Shown here piece by piece: positions 36,534 to 45,010 of a stretch of DNA of 64,000 bases. Below the pieces are notes generated by a model. The model worked only from the letters and a program-made list of their open reading frames with translations. It was not told the origin of the DNA and did no database searches. Position numbers and translations under genes: made by a program. Location of the stretch: NCBI GenBank assembly GCA_021792135.1, contig JAJYVF010000004.1, positions 1 through 64,000 of the forward strand, read 5' to 3'. Every line of letters begins with the position of its first letter. Position 1 is the first letter of the stretch. The stretch is from Acidobacteriota bacterium (GTDB lineage: Bacteria; Acidobacteriota; Terriglobia; Terriglobales; Acidobacteriaceae).

Positions 36534-37388
36534 CTATGAAGACTTCTTACCGTCGTAAACCATCATGCCTGAAGCTCCAATGGAGCATGTCTGACTCGGC
36601 AATACATTGCTTGCGATCGTCGGATAGATCGGCAAAAAGCGCTCGAGACCGACATCGGCGATAAACGTGGGGTCGATCCGGAAGTTTTCAAATGCCTCCG
36701 CCAGCCCTTTCCACGCGCCCTGCAGGTAAGCCGCTAGTTCCGCCCAGAGCTCCGACTGGTAGTTGAGGCTATCCGTCATCTCATTCGCGTTTAGCCCCAT
36801 CGCGTAGCTCCAAAGCAGCTTGGGATCATCCTTCGACTCGGGTAGGTGCTCCAGCTTGGGTATGAGCCCACGGCCGTGTTGAGAGCCACGGCCGAGGTGG
36901 CCACGGTGAGTGAACACATCACGATACGAAGTGATGGCGTGAATCAATTTGTCAGGCGACTTAGGGAGAGACGGCGTGACATCTGCCCGACGCAGAAGTT
37001 CACCGGCCAACCCATGAAGAGCTTTGAGGTTCTCCAAGCATGCCTTGGCTGAGAAGAAAAAGAGTTCTGGATGATTGAAGCCTCGCTCTGCCTTCGCCTT
37101 TCGTCCGATCTCAAGCTGTTCGCTGGCTACAACACAATGGTAGAAAGTTGAGTAATTCGCCATCAGCAAGGCCTCGTATTCTTGAGGTAGGCCTTTCCGG
37201 AGCATGATCCACTCCGTCTTCGCTAGCCGATTGACGCGGTTGGTCAGCAGGACTACGAATCTCTTCCAGAAGGTTTCATATTCAGAGAGCGGCTTAGAGA
37301 CCCGAGGCCAGTAGAAGCGCTCAACTGCATCTCCATGATTGAGAAGTCGGAGATTTTCAAGACCCGCGAAGTCGGCTTGCGAAGGCAT
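36534..37388 (-). CDS. Hypothetical protein with HEPN-like motif
   Basis: This mostly helical protein of about 284 residues is of unknown family. Residues 156-161 read RDVFTH, the R-x4-H pattern of HEPN ribonuclease or toxin domains, in a helical context (LIHAITSYRDVFTHRGHLG). The assignment is tentative. ATG at 37388 was preferred because the sequence then begins MPSQADFAGLENL; ATG at 37469 would add 27 residues. It is convergent with the defence operon and at the edge of the backbone. Confidence 0.55.
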   Translation of the reverse strand: MPSQADFAGLENLRLLNHGDAVERFYWPRVSKPLSEYETFWKRFVVLLTNRVNRLAKTEWIMLRKGLPQEYEALLMANYSTFYHCVVASEQLEIGRKAKAERGFNHPELFFFSAKACLENLKALHGLAGELLRRADVTPSLPKSPDKLIHAITSYRDVFTHRGHLGRGSQHGRGLIPKLEHLPESKDDPKLLWSYAMGLNANEMTDSLNYQSELWAELAAYLQGAWKGLAEAFENFRIDPTFIADVGLERFLPIYPTIASNVLPSQTCSIGASGMMVYDGKKSS

Positions 37389-37490
37389 GGTACCTATTTT
37401 CCCTCGTTCCTCTTCTGAGCGCCATACGGCAGCGGAAAATCGCGAATGAAGCGTGTGAGTCGAGGTCATTCTCGCTTAGAACGCCACGTC

Positions 37491-37805
37491 TCATCGCCAC
37501 TCATAGGCAATGAGCTTTGTGAAGTTGTCGTCCAGAGATACTTCAAAGCCGTTCGTTGTCTCTCGCACGCAACTCGCCTTTGGCCAGTAAAGCCACGACA
37601 GTGTTCCTCCCTCGCTGCTGAAGGCGATGGCGTTAGTTTGTACGACTGCAACCGTACGTACATCGAACATACGGAGGAAGGCGGCTTTCTTCTTTTCGAT
37701 GGCTTCAGTTGTTTCATGAGAGAAGACCACAGGGGGATGATCATGCCGCACCATCTGGAGGGCTGTGCCAACCTGGATGCGGCGCTTGATAGCTGTGAGG
37801 CTCAT
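37491..37805 (-). CDS. Hypothetical protein
   Basis: This 104-residue protein is of unknown family, with an N-terminal helix (SLTAIKRRIQVGTALQM) and a C-terminal beta-rich part with aromatic residues (SWLYWPKASCVRETTNGFEV). AAGGAG lies upstream of ATG 37805, which is why the longer 144-residue reading was not used. It is divergent from dinB and probably part of the mobile-element gene set. Confidence 0.6.
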   Translation of the reverse strand: MSLTAIKRRIQVGTALQMVRHDHPPVVFSHETTEAIEKKKAAFLRMFDVRTVAVVQTNAIAFSSEGGTLSWLYWPKASCVRETTNGFEVSLDDNFTKLIAYEWR

Positions 37806-37899
37806 CGCTAAACTCCTTTTTTGAAATGGGAGGGAATGGTGTGCCGCCAGGAATCGCAATAAGGTTGCGACCGCGGAATAAGATGGATCAGGAGCGCTC

Positions 37900-38982
37900 A
37901 TGCGCAAAATCGTGCATGCGGACATGGACGCGTTCTATGCGTCGGTCGAACAGAGAGACGATCCGAAGCTGCGCGGCAAGCCCGTGGTTGTTGCGTGGCG
38001 CGGCAATCGTTCTGTCGTCTGCGCAGCCTCGTATGAAGCACGTCGTTTCGGGATCCGCTCGGCCATGCCGGCCTCACGCGCAGAGCGGCTATGTCCCGAT
38101 GCGGTCTTTGTCCCTCCGGACTTTCCCCGCTATCGCTCGGTTTCCCGACAGGTGAGAGAGATCTTTGCCCGCTACACTGACCTCATCGAGCCGCTCTCGC
38201 TGGACGAGGCGTATCTTGATGTGACCGAGAACAAGACCGGCCTGCCAACTGCAACTCGCGTGGCGCAGATGATTCGCAAACAGATTCGAGAAGAGCTGAC
38301 TCTCACGGCATCCGCAGGAGTGGCGCCGAATAAGTTTCTCGCCAAGATTGCTTCCGATTGGCGAAAGCCCGATGGACTGTTCGTCATTCAGCCCGCCGAT
38401 ATTGCGACGTTTCTTCCCCCTCTGCCGGTGGGCCGCATTCCGGGTGTCGGAAAAGTCACTGAGAAGGTACTGGGACAACTCGGTGTTAAAACAGTTGGCG
38501 ACCTGGAAAAGCTCGAGCTATTGGCCTTGCAAGATCGATTCGGCCGGCATGGGCTCCGGCTCTATGAACTGGCGCGCGGCATAGACGAGAGCCCTGTGCG
38601 ACCGAACCGGCTGGCGCAGTCCGTTTCGGCCGAGGATACATTTGAGTCCGACGTACTACTCGGGGAAACCGAACCGATGATTCGCCGTCTTGCCGAAAAG
38701 ACATGGTCCGCCTCGCGGAAGGAGTTGCGCATTGGCCGTACAGTTGTGCTCAAGCTGAAGACAAGTGACTTCAGTATCCTCACTCGGAGTTTGACTCCTG
38801 CCACGCCTCCTTTATCCTGCGAAGAACTGACCAGCATCGCACTCTCCTTGCGAGACCGGGTGAATCTTGCACCAGAGCGCCGATTCCGCCTTGTTGGCGT
38901 TGGCTTGAGTAACTTTTGCGATGCGGGAAAAGAAGAGTTACAGCAGCCACTATTCACCGGTGACTTGACCTCGGGGCGATAA
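37900..38982 (+). CDS. dinB: DNA polymerase IV (Y-family, DinB)
   Basis: This 360-residue translesion polymerase has intact catalytic acids: Asp8 in HADMDAFYASVE and Asp102-Glu103 in SLDEAYLD. A helix-hairpin-helix thumb (GRIPGVGKVTEKVL) and little-finger domain follow. The C terminus carries QQPLF at 348-352, a beta-clamp binding motif. The same region encodes its own clamp at 56883-58046. GGAGCG precedes ATG 37900. A GGAATCGCAATA motif lies 50 bases upstream, as before imuA. Confidence 0.95.
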   Translation: MRKIVHADMDAFYASVEQRDDPKLRGKPVVVAWRGNRSVVCAASYEARRFGIRSAMPASRAERLCPDAVFVPPDFPRYRSVSRQVREIFARYTDLIEPLSLDEAYLDVTENKTGLPTATRVAQMIRKQIREELTLTASAGVAPNKFLAKIASDWRKPDGLFVIQPADIATFLPPLPVGRIPGVGKVTEKVLGQLGVKTVGDLEKLELLALQDRFGRHGLRLYELARGIDESPVRPNRLAQSVSAEDTFESDVLLGETEPMIRRLAEKTWSASRKELRIGRTVVLKLKTSDFSILTRSLTPATPPLSCEELTSIALSLRDRVNLAPERRFRLVGVGLSNFCDAGKEELQQPLFTGDLTSGR

Positions 38983-39079
38983 TGGTTCCTGTTGCCAGAA
39001 TAGGATCCGAGGGCCGTGTCTGTTCATCGGCCAGACAGGCTCCTGAGTTTGGCGGATAACAGGCTAGTGTGGAGGATGC

Positions 39080-39382
39080 ATGAGCATCGAAGGTGCAGCA
39101 AAGGAATTGACCAAAGAGATTGAACGCCTGACAAGAGAAACCGAGCGTCTCACCAGACTGAGGGATTCGCTCGTACCGGGTTCTGTATCTGCGGATCCAG
39201 GGAGTGTCCCGACAGTTGTAAGAAAAAGCGCAAGCAAAACAGCCGCCAGAAAAACCGCTCCAAAGAAAGCGGCCGGGCCGAAGAAGAGGACTCTCTCCCG
39301 AGCGGGGAGAAAGGCCATCTCCGAAGCAGCGAAGCGCATGTGGGCCGAGAAGAAGAAAAAAAAGGCAGCGGTGGCGAAATAG
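39080..39382 (+). CDS. Small coiled-coil protein with basic C-terminal motif, downstream of dinB
   Basis: This 100-residue protein has an N-terminal heptad-like helix (KELTKEIERLTRETERLTRL), a Lys/Ala-rich middle and a C-terminal segment LSRAGRKAISEAAKRMWAEK that matches the end of the protein downstream of dnaE2 (22009-22224). Composition suggests nucleic-acid binding by the tail. It starts 97 bases after dinB on the same strand. The function is unknown. Confidence 0.78.
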   Translation: MSIEGAAKELTKEIERLTRETERLTRLRDSLVPGSVSADPGSVPTVVRKSASKTAARKTAPKKAAGPKKRTLSRAGRKAISEAAKRMWAEKKKKKAAVAK

Positions 39383-39407
39383 TACGGCCTGCAGCGCGGT
39401 CCGGGCG

Positions 39408-40013
39408 CTAGGCTACACGGAGATGCTCTCCGCGTTTAACCTGCGCGCCCGGAACCTGCTCCTGTCTCATGGCCGCGCGCTTAATGGCGTCGTTATCGGG
39501 TGTTGAGTCTTTCACGGTGCCTTTGAGCGCTCGCCTGAGTTCATCCGGTACGACATCGAGGATTGCATTCCAGAGTCCGCCGTTGATCGCGATCCCAATC
39601 GTTTTGTACTCGATGGGTATTTGTTCTTCATCGTGGATGATCACGCTGTCCTGTGAATTCGTCTGGGCCCTCAGGGTGAACTCGATGCCCTCGATCTTTT
39701 TCAGATTTCGGCTCTTGAGATAGTAAAGGACCATCGACTTGGTTCGAAGAGTCTTGCTCTCCGCGGATCGTGCGCGGTCAGAGAGGCGTTGAACTTCGGA
39801 GCGGCAGAACTGGGTCCGTGCTTCCATGGAGCGAACAAAGCGGCCGATGCGGTCGACCTTTTCCCCGTGAGCTTTGCAGAATTCCTGAAAGCGGTCCAGA
39901 AGCGCGGCCGACGGTTCGCCATTGGAAGTGATCTCTTCCTGAATCGCTTCCATTAGATCGTCAAGCTCTGCGTCGATTTCGAACAGTGAGTTGGTTTCGA
40001 CTATGGCGGGCAT
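39408..40013 (-). CDS. Siphovirus Gp157-like protein
   Basis: This 201-residue, Glu/Lys-rich helical protein resembles the Gp157 family, found in phages and plasmids and first linked to phage resistance in streptococcal phages. It has an N-terminal acidic helix (LDDLMEAIQEEITSNGE), a central coiled coil and a C-terminal beta region (FTLRAQTNSQDSVIIHDEEQIP). The start at 40013 has AAGGAG seven bases upstream; the ATG one codon earlier is possible. It lies 72 bases downstream of the DUF932 gene. Confidence 0.72.
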   Translation of the reverse strand: MPAIVETNSLFEIDAELDDLMEAIQEEITSNGEPSAALLDRFQEFCKAHGEKVDRIGRFVRSMEARTQFCRSEVQRLSDRARSAESKTLRTKSMVLYYLKSRNLKKIEGIEFTLRAQTNSQDSVIIHDEEQIPIEYKTIGIAINGGLWNAILDVVPDELRRALKGTVKDSTPDNDAIKRAAMRQEQVPGAQVKRGEHLRVA

Positions 40014-40085
40014 CATCTTCTCCTTGTTCATGCACATCGCGTGCGAGCGCATGGGAAAACAGGGTCTTCCCATGCGTCCGTGTGT

Positions 40086-41210
40086 TTAGGCGGCCTTGGC
40101 AGTTGGTTCTGCGGCCGTGCTGCGGGGCTTCGGGAGGACATCGCCGGCGATCTTCATCAGTTCCAGCTTCCGTTCAGCGTCCTCTGTCTTCCCGGCAACC
40201 CAGGAGATGGCGTTTGAAAGGCGCCAGTTAGTGTTGCCTGCCGGCAGATTGTAGGTGTCGGGTGAGTTGTAAGCTTCGATCACCTCGTCGGTTTCCGACT
40301 TCAGGAGCACCTTCTTGAGCGTTTCCTTCGCGGCTGACGGGTCGATCGCCGTTTCGTTTGCCTGTCGAATCGAGTCCATTCGATTGTGGAGAGCCTCGGC
40401 ATTGAGCTGAGTCCCGATCACGTCGCGGAGGGCGCTCACGGTTGTCTCGGCATCCAGTTCGTAGGTTCTCTGCGAATAGATCATCGACTCGTCGAGCCTC
40501 CGGCCAAGGTGTACCTGACGCATCTCTTCCTGCGTGATGGCCAGGTTCGAGCACCAGATGCGGAGAAGGTAGGCACGCACAGAGAGTGCGCCGTTTCCGA
40601 AGTCGGAGTTCTCGAGGCTGAGGCCGTAGGCAACGAGTTCGCCCGGCACTGGCTCATAGACCTCCGGCATGATGGCTTGGATCGCGACCTTGGTGTCGGT
40701 TACGTATCCGGCGTAAGGCAGTGCACCTTTGCGCTGGACTTCAGTGGCGAAGGCTTCGATGATCGGCCTTGAGTCCAGTCGGCGATAGCGGTCCGACAGA
40801 AAGCCTCGAACTTCTCCTTGAACGGAACGGAGCAAATACCGCTGTTTCCGGAAGCGGTTGCCGAACATCGTACTCAGGTTGTGAGCGAGCAGTTCTTTGG
40901 CCCACGTCTCAGGGGTAGTGAGTAGCCCATCGATGAATTTGATGGGGAGGTCCGTGGTCTGGGCCATCTGCTGGACAGCGTGCCGATGCAGCTTCAGGCG
41001 GATCGTCCCCGCCTCGGAATCTCCGAAGCTGACATGGACACCGTGTCCGTCTCCGGCGTCAAACGAGAGAGTAGCGCCGGACTGCAGACGGTCGGCGGGT
41101 TGGTTGTTCATGACGTGGTCGATGACCTCGCCTGCCTTGGCGCGTCCTTGAGCGATCAGTTGCTCAAGTTTGTGGGCGGCCGCTGTCTTTGACTCCATTG
41201 TGAGGAGCAT
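40086..41210 (-). CDS. DUF932-like phage/plasmid protein
   Basis: This 374-residue protein has the DUF932 landmark GFLSDRYRRLDSRPIIEAF and downstream blocks (FGNGALSVRAYLLRIWCSN, then LGRRLDE) typical of proteins encoded by plasmids, ICEs and phages. The biochemical role is unknown. AGGAGAACC precedes the ATG at 41210. It forms a unit with the Gp157-like gene. Confidence 0.8.
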   Translation of the reverse strand: MLLTMESKTAAAHKLEQLIAQGRAKAGEVIDHVMNNQPADRLQSGATLSFDAGDGHGVHVSFGDSEAGTIRLKLHRHAVQQMAQTTDLPIKFIDGLLTTPETWAKELLAHNLSTMFGNRFRKQRYLLRSVQGEVRGFLSDRYRRLDSRPIIEAFATEVQRKGALPYAGYVTDTKVAIQAIMPEVYEPVPGELVAYGLSLENSDFGNGALSVRAYLLRIWCSNLAITQEEMRQVHLGRRLDESMIYSQRTYELDAETTVSALRDVIGTQLNAEALHNRMDSIRQANETAIDPSAAKETLKKVLLKSETDEVIEAYNSPDTYNLPAGNTNWRLSNAISWVAGKTEDAERKLELMKIAGDVLPKPRSTAAEPTAKAA

Positions 41211-41449
41211 GTGCGTGGTTCTCCTTAGTTTGGTGTGGGTGGAAAGAGAAGAGAAAGAAGAGAGGCGTCCAACAGACAAACAGACTTTCGTATCGCGGTC
41301 GGCCTCAATGGTTGCCGTAGGGTCGCATCGCGGGAGAGGAAGGCTCGGTTTGCTCGCGTCAGTGAAGTGAGGTACGGCGGGACGGGGAATCCTTCGATAT
41401 ATCCGCTTGCCCAGCCCTTTCCAAAACTCCCCAGAACCGAACTAGGGCA

Positions 41450-41695
41450 CTACCCGGCGAAGCGATGGCCATGCTGCGCCGCAAGGACGCCAAACTGATA
41501 GCCGCACCTGAGACCACAGAAGAAGCCATCCCCATAATCGCCTCCCTTGGCATACAGATTGGGTCGTTCACCGATTGGTATCGGTACCCCTCGCGGCCCC
41601 GGCGTCAACGTGCGTTTTATCCATCGCAGCTTACGTCCGCAATAGAGACAGGTTTCCCGCCGAGTAGACGGATTAAGCGCGCGAAACTCAGCCAT
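41450..41695 (-). CDS. Small zinc-ribbon-like protein
   Basis: This 81-residue protein has Cys pairs in TCLYCGRKLRW and FFCGLRCGYQFG (CxxC and CxxxC), a likely structural zinc site. Between them is a Pro/Gly-rich stretch. ATG at 41695 is used because it directly follows the upstream gene's stop region with AGAAAGG nearby. The function is unknown; DNA or RNA binding is possible. Confidence 0.65.
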   Translation of the reverse strand: MAEFRALNPSTRRETCLYCGRKLRWIKRTLTPGPRGVPIPIGERPNLYAKGGDYGDGFFCGLRCGYQFGVLAAQHGHRFAG

Positions 41696-41697
41696 GA

Positions 41698-42171
41698 TTA
41701 TGCCTTTCTGATTACACGATCGCTCGGCGCGTTGAAGTTTTGGTACGGCTGCACGAAGTAACCGTAGACGCATCGCGTTCCTGCACGCGAGCAATCGTGG
41801 GTATCATGAAGTTCACCGTCGATGACCGCCGTCAGATGCCGCGACAGCCGAACGATGAGAGCGCCCGGCGGTAGCTCAGACGCCCGCAAGTGCACCTTGC
41901 ACCCTGAGCCGATCGACATCGTCGGTGTCCATTGCCAGCCGAGAGACCGGAGATAGCGGCTATAGGTTTGTGGGTACACCCCGCTGCGACTGTTGGATAT
42001 CTTCCTCTTTCGCCTCCCGATTCTCTCGGTTGTGGCAAGCGCATTCAGGGCGTCGTAGACCTCGCGATATGGCTTTCCGGTGGCAATGGCGATCGCGCGC
42101 ACTACGCAGTCACCGGCACGGCCATGAAATCCGGCCGAAGCTCGGCCGCCGTCATTGAAGATGAATGTCAT
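41698..42171 (-). CDS. Papain/C39-like cysteine-hydrolase fold protein of mobile elements
   Basis: This 157-residue protein has a recurring mobile-element pattern: Cys in GDCVVRAIAIATGKPYREVY, then LRSLGWQWTPTM, His in LPPGALIVRLSRHLTAVIDG and a closing LHDTHDCSR. Cys, His and Asp/His are placed as in papain-like or C39 hydrolases, so a peptidase or amidase role is plausible but unproven. ATG at 42171 has AGAGGTTC upstream. It lies between the zinc-ribbon gene and the DpdA-like gene. Confidence 0.66.
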   Translation of the reverse strand: MTFIFNDGGRASAGFHGRAGDCVVRAIAIATGKPYREVYDALNALATTERIGRRKRKISNSRSGVYPQTYSRYLRSLGWQWTPTMSIGSGCKVHLRASELPPGALIVRLSRHLTAVIDGELHDTHDCSRAGTRCVYGYFVQPYQNFNAPSDRVIRKA

Positions 42172-42194
42172 GGCAGAACCTCTTTGTAGTCGTT

Positions 42195-43322
42195 TCACGC
42201 AGCTTGCTTGAGCTGGTTCGAGATGCGTGAGCTTCCGAAAACATCTGTAATCGCGGCGCTTCGAACTCCCGACCGGAGCCTGTGGTCGACGAACTGGTGC
42301 CATGCTCGATCAAGCTCCTGAGCCAGGACCGGATGCTCGATCCAAGTGAGGTCGACAAATTCTGCGCACGGAGCTTGCAGAAATTCATCGGGCGAGGTGG
42401 TGAACGATTGGCAAGCCGATTGCGGCAGGTTGAGTGCGCCCGCAATCGCTGTTAATTGTTCGGGAGTCGCCCACAGCGATGGAAATGCGATCAGGTCGGT
42501 GTAGTCGAGCACTTCGCCATTGAGCCTGAGAATGGGGGATTCCACTGCGCCGTAGAGGCTTTCTGCGGGCAGCGACCGGAATTCGGCCTCAAGCTGCGTC
42601 AGAGGGCGATTCTTGCCGACCACTGCGCGCAGGCGATTCGAGTCCATGCTGATAGATGTTGCCGGACTCACATATCGAAGCGCACGAATCAGTTTGTCGG
42701 TGCGGCGGTTCTCTATGCCGATGCCGAGTAGGTGGATGTGTCGCGGTCTTGTCCTTTCAACAAAGGAAAGCAGCGCCTCAGCGGTTGTTGCAGCTTTCCG
42801 CATAGGCATGGCCGGTGTCAATGGAGCGCCGGTGATATTCCGAGCGGCCTCAAGGAACTCGTCGTGCGACACCGCGCCAACCTGCAGCGGCAGAAGAATA
42901 GCGGCTCCGGTCGCGGCGATGGCCGCGAGCTGTGTACGATACCTGCCCAGCCGTGATAGTGTTTCGCGCTGGTCGCCCACCATATCCGGGGCAACAAACA
43001 TAGCCCGTCTGCCTAACGCCGCTGCCAGTTGTAGATAAAGTCCGAGTCGACTCTTCCACTCTGTCTCGTCAATGGGCCGGACCGTGTGAGTTCCTGTGGA
43101 CGTGAAGACCACCTCGCTGAATGCGCCACTGTCTACCAACACGGGTTGGTTGAGCTCAATCAGGGCGGCGATTGCGCTCTCGTTCAAATGATTGACGGAG
43201 ACGCCGACCGGGATTCCCAGACGCGCAAAGCCCCGAATCTCACATTCCCTGTTCGCGCCCGATGCAAACACCTGCACGCCGGCCGGGACTGGCGTGCGGA
43301 AATCCGAGAGATTGAAAAGCAT
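42195..43322 (-). CDS. tRNA-guanine-transglycosylase-like protein (DpdA-related)
   Basis: This 375-residue TIM-barrel protein resembles the TGT/DpdA family that exchanges guanine for 7-deazaguanine bases in tRNA or DNA. Visible elements are VLVDSGAFSEV at 62-72 (the TGT DSGGF position), APDMVGD, LPLQVGA and GIGIENRRTDKLIRAL, followed by ISMDSNRLR, where the catalytic Asp is expected. Mobile elements carry DpdA-like enzymes that modify DNA. No preQ0 synthesis genes are present in the window. GAGGAGAAACC precedes the ATG. Confidence 0.75.
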   Translation of the reverse strand: MLFNLSDFRTPVPAGVQVFASGANRECEIRGFARLGIPVGVSVNHLNESAIAALIELNQPVLVDSGAFSEVVFTSTGTHTVRPIDETEWKSRLGLYLQLAAALGRRAMFVAPDMVGDQRETLSRLGRYRTQLAAIAATGAAILLPLQVGAVSHDEFLEAARNITGAPLTPAMPMRKAATTAEALLSFVERTRPRHIHLLGIGIENRRTDKLIRALRYVSPATSISMDSNRLRAVVGKNRPLTQLEAEFRSLPAESLYGAVESPILRLNGEVLDYTDLIAFPSLWATPEQLTAIAGALNLPQSACQSFTTSPDEFLQAPCAEFVDLTWIEHPVLAQELDRAWHQFVDHRLRSGVRSAAITDVFGSSRISNQLKQAA

Positions 43323-43376
43323 GGTTTCTCCTCTCGGCTGGACATGTGGGGATAACTGTATTGGGAGCGAGCTGTT

Positions 43377-43742
43377 TCAACTCTGGACTTCGTGGAGGGA
43401 GTCCAGCGTCCACTTTGGTGCGTAGATCAGGCCGGTATCGAGATCGTGTACGCGAATCCGGTCGACAAAGCTGGTGTCGCTCGCTTCCAGCTGTCGCATG
43501 ATCCCTGTCATCAGGTCGTCGAAGTAAGCCCAGAGCGTGTCGCCAAAGACGCTCTGCTCAAGAGCGACATACCGGCTCGAGAAACTGGGCAAGATGAGGC
43601 CGTTTTCGATAGCGGGTGCATTGCTGAAGAGTTCGGTGAGTCTTTCGATCCTCTTATCCATCAGGGCTTCGCCTTTACCGCTTGCATGATTTCCAGGTTG
43701 CAGCAGCGATGGCTTGATCGTTGTTCTTCGAGAACGCTCCAT
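43377..43742 (-). CDS. Hypothetical protein
   Basis: This 121-residue protein is of unknown family, with a basic N terminus, a helix (DKRIERLTELFSNAPAIENG) and a C-terminal acidic part. AAGGAG lies eight bases upstream of ATG 43742; an internal ATG at 43661 is weaker. It is encoded 48 bases downstream of the DNA methyltransferase gene. Confidence 0.58.
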   Translation of the reverse strand: MERSRRTTIKPSLLQPGNHASGKGEALMDKRIERLTELFSNAPAIENGLILPSFSSRYVALEQSVFGDTLWAYFDDLMTGIMRQLEASDTSFVDRIRVHDLDTGLIYAPKWTLDSLHEVQS

Positions 43743-43790
43743 CGGGAGATCTCCTTATCAGATGGGAAAACCTGAGTGACGGAAGGCTGC

Positions 43791-44963
43791 TCATGGGAAT
43801 AACCGCAGGATCCCGCCCTCGAGATAATGGCGGCTTCGATCGCCCACGATGAATTGACGGCCAAGGCGCTGTGCGACCGAGGCAGTTACGAGGCTGCCTC
43901 CGAACGGGTCAAGAACCGTGTCTCCAGGTTCGGTGGTCAGTCGCATCGCAAATTCCGGAAGGGCTTCCGGGAACCTTGCGGGGTGCGGCCGAATACCGGC
44001 TTCCCGGCATCGCCTCAGATATCGAGTGTTGGAAGCTGTGTTCGCCGCAACCAGGAGGCAATGCGGGATGGCTCCGCCGTTGTCAGCACGGAAGGCGTCA
44101 TCTCGGACGAAGTGGCCGCTGGGGCGGGTGCCCGCATTGGTCCCTCGCGAGAGAGTTCTGCGCATACTGGGCGAATAGTCGACCAGAACATTGCGGTTAT
44201 CCGCTTTAGGGTTTGGCGTGAGCGCGAGCCACCAGATGTTTTCAATCGAGGGCGTGACACGGATTCTGCGGATAGTGACATATTCCGCTGGGGCCGGCAT
44301 CTTTGCCGGATTCTCCCAGTAGAGTTTTTGAATCAGGTGGTAGCCGAGACGGTCTACAAGTTCGAGCAGAAGGCGCTCCTGGTAGAGGCTCACCGTTGGA
44401 GAATTGGGTAGCCAGACGTCGCCGAGGTTCAGCATCACGCTGCCGTCTTCGGTCAGGAGCCGCTTCCATGACTCAGCCCTTTCCGTCAGCCAGCGTACGT
44501 GCTCCGATTCACTGCGGCCTTCGTCATATGCCTTGCGGCGGGTTAGTTCGTAGGGCGGGGATGTGCAGACCAGATGAATGGAGCGGTCGGCGAGTCTGCT
44601 CTCCAGTGCTTCGGCCGTTGCCCAGAGGACGACGCCGGCGTCGTTTTCAAAGAGCGTGACAACGACGGCAGGGCGGATGTTCTCCAGTTTGTCTTCCGCC
44701 CGCTCGGTCAACCGCCACAAGCCGGAGCCTTCATTCGCCGTGAGCCCGCGGAGCTTGCCAAGCTGGTGCGTCCAACGGATGGTCCGATCAAGGATATTGA
44801 AGCGTTTCCCTCCGCGTGTGCGCGCGCATTCATCACGCTGCTCGGTGCTGAGTTCAAGTTTTGAGGCGATAGCGTCCGATGCGTCTTTTGCCCGCATGGA
44901 ACCGCCTGAAGCCGCTATCACTTCTACTAGCGGCAGGAGGAGCTGATTCTGTGTTGGGAGCAT
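43791..44963 (-). CDS. DNA methyltransferase (beta-class, N4-cytosine/N6-adenine) with Mrr-type N-terminal domain
   Basis: This 390-residue protein has an Mrr_N-like winged helix at 5-90 (LLLPLVEVIAASGGSMRAKD), then catalytic motif IV TSPPY at 134-138 and the SAM motif DPFGGS at 352-357. The order IV before I is that of beta-class enzymes, and Ser-Pro-Pro-Tyr is common in N4-cytosine methyltransferases. No restriction enzyme gene is adjacent, so it looks like a solitary modification enzyme of the element. ATG at 44963 was chosen because the Mrr_N domain begins there. Confidence 0.88.
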   Translation of the reverse strand: MLPTQNQLLLPLVEVIAASGGSMRAKDASDAIASKLELSTEQRDECARTRGGKRFNILDRTIRWTHQLGKLRGLTANEGSGLWRLTERAEDKLENIRPAVVVTLFENDAGVVLWATAEALESRLADRSIHLVCTSPPYELTRRKAYDEGRSESEHVRWLTERAESWKRLLTEDGSVMLNLGDVWLPNSPTVSLYQERLLLELVDRLGYHLIQKLYWENPAKMPAPAEYVTIRRIRVTPSIENIWWLALTPNPKADNRNVLVDYSPSMRRTLSRGTNAGTRPSGHFVRDDAFRADNGGAIPHCLLVAANTASNTRYLRRCREAGIRPHPARFPEALPEFAMRLTTEPGDTVLDPFGGSLVTASVAQRLGRQFIVGDRSRHYLEGGILRLFP

Positions 44964-45010
44964 GTTCTGACTCTCGTCATACGGCTGTGCGCCGTATGGG
45001 GATGCCCCGG

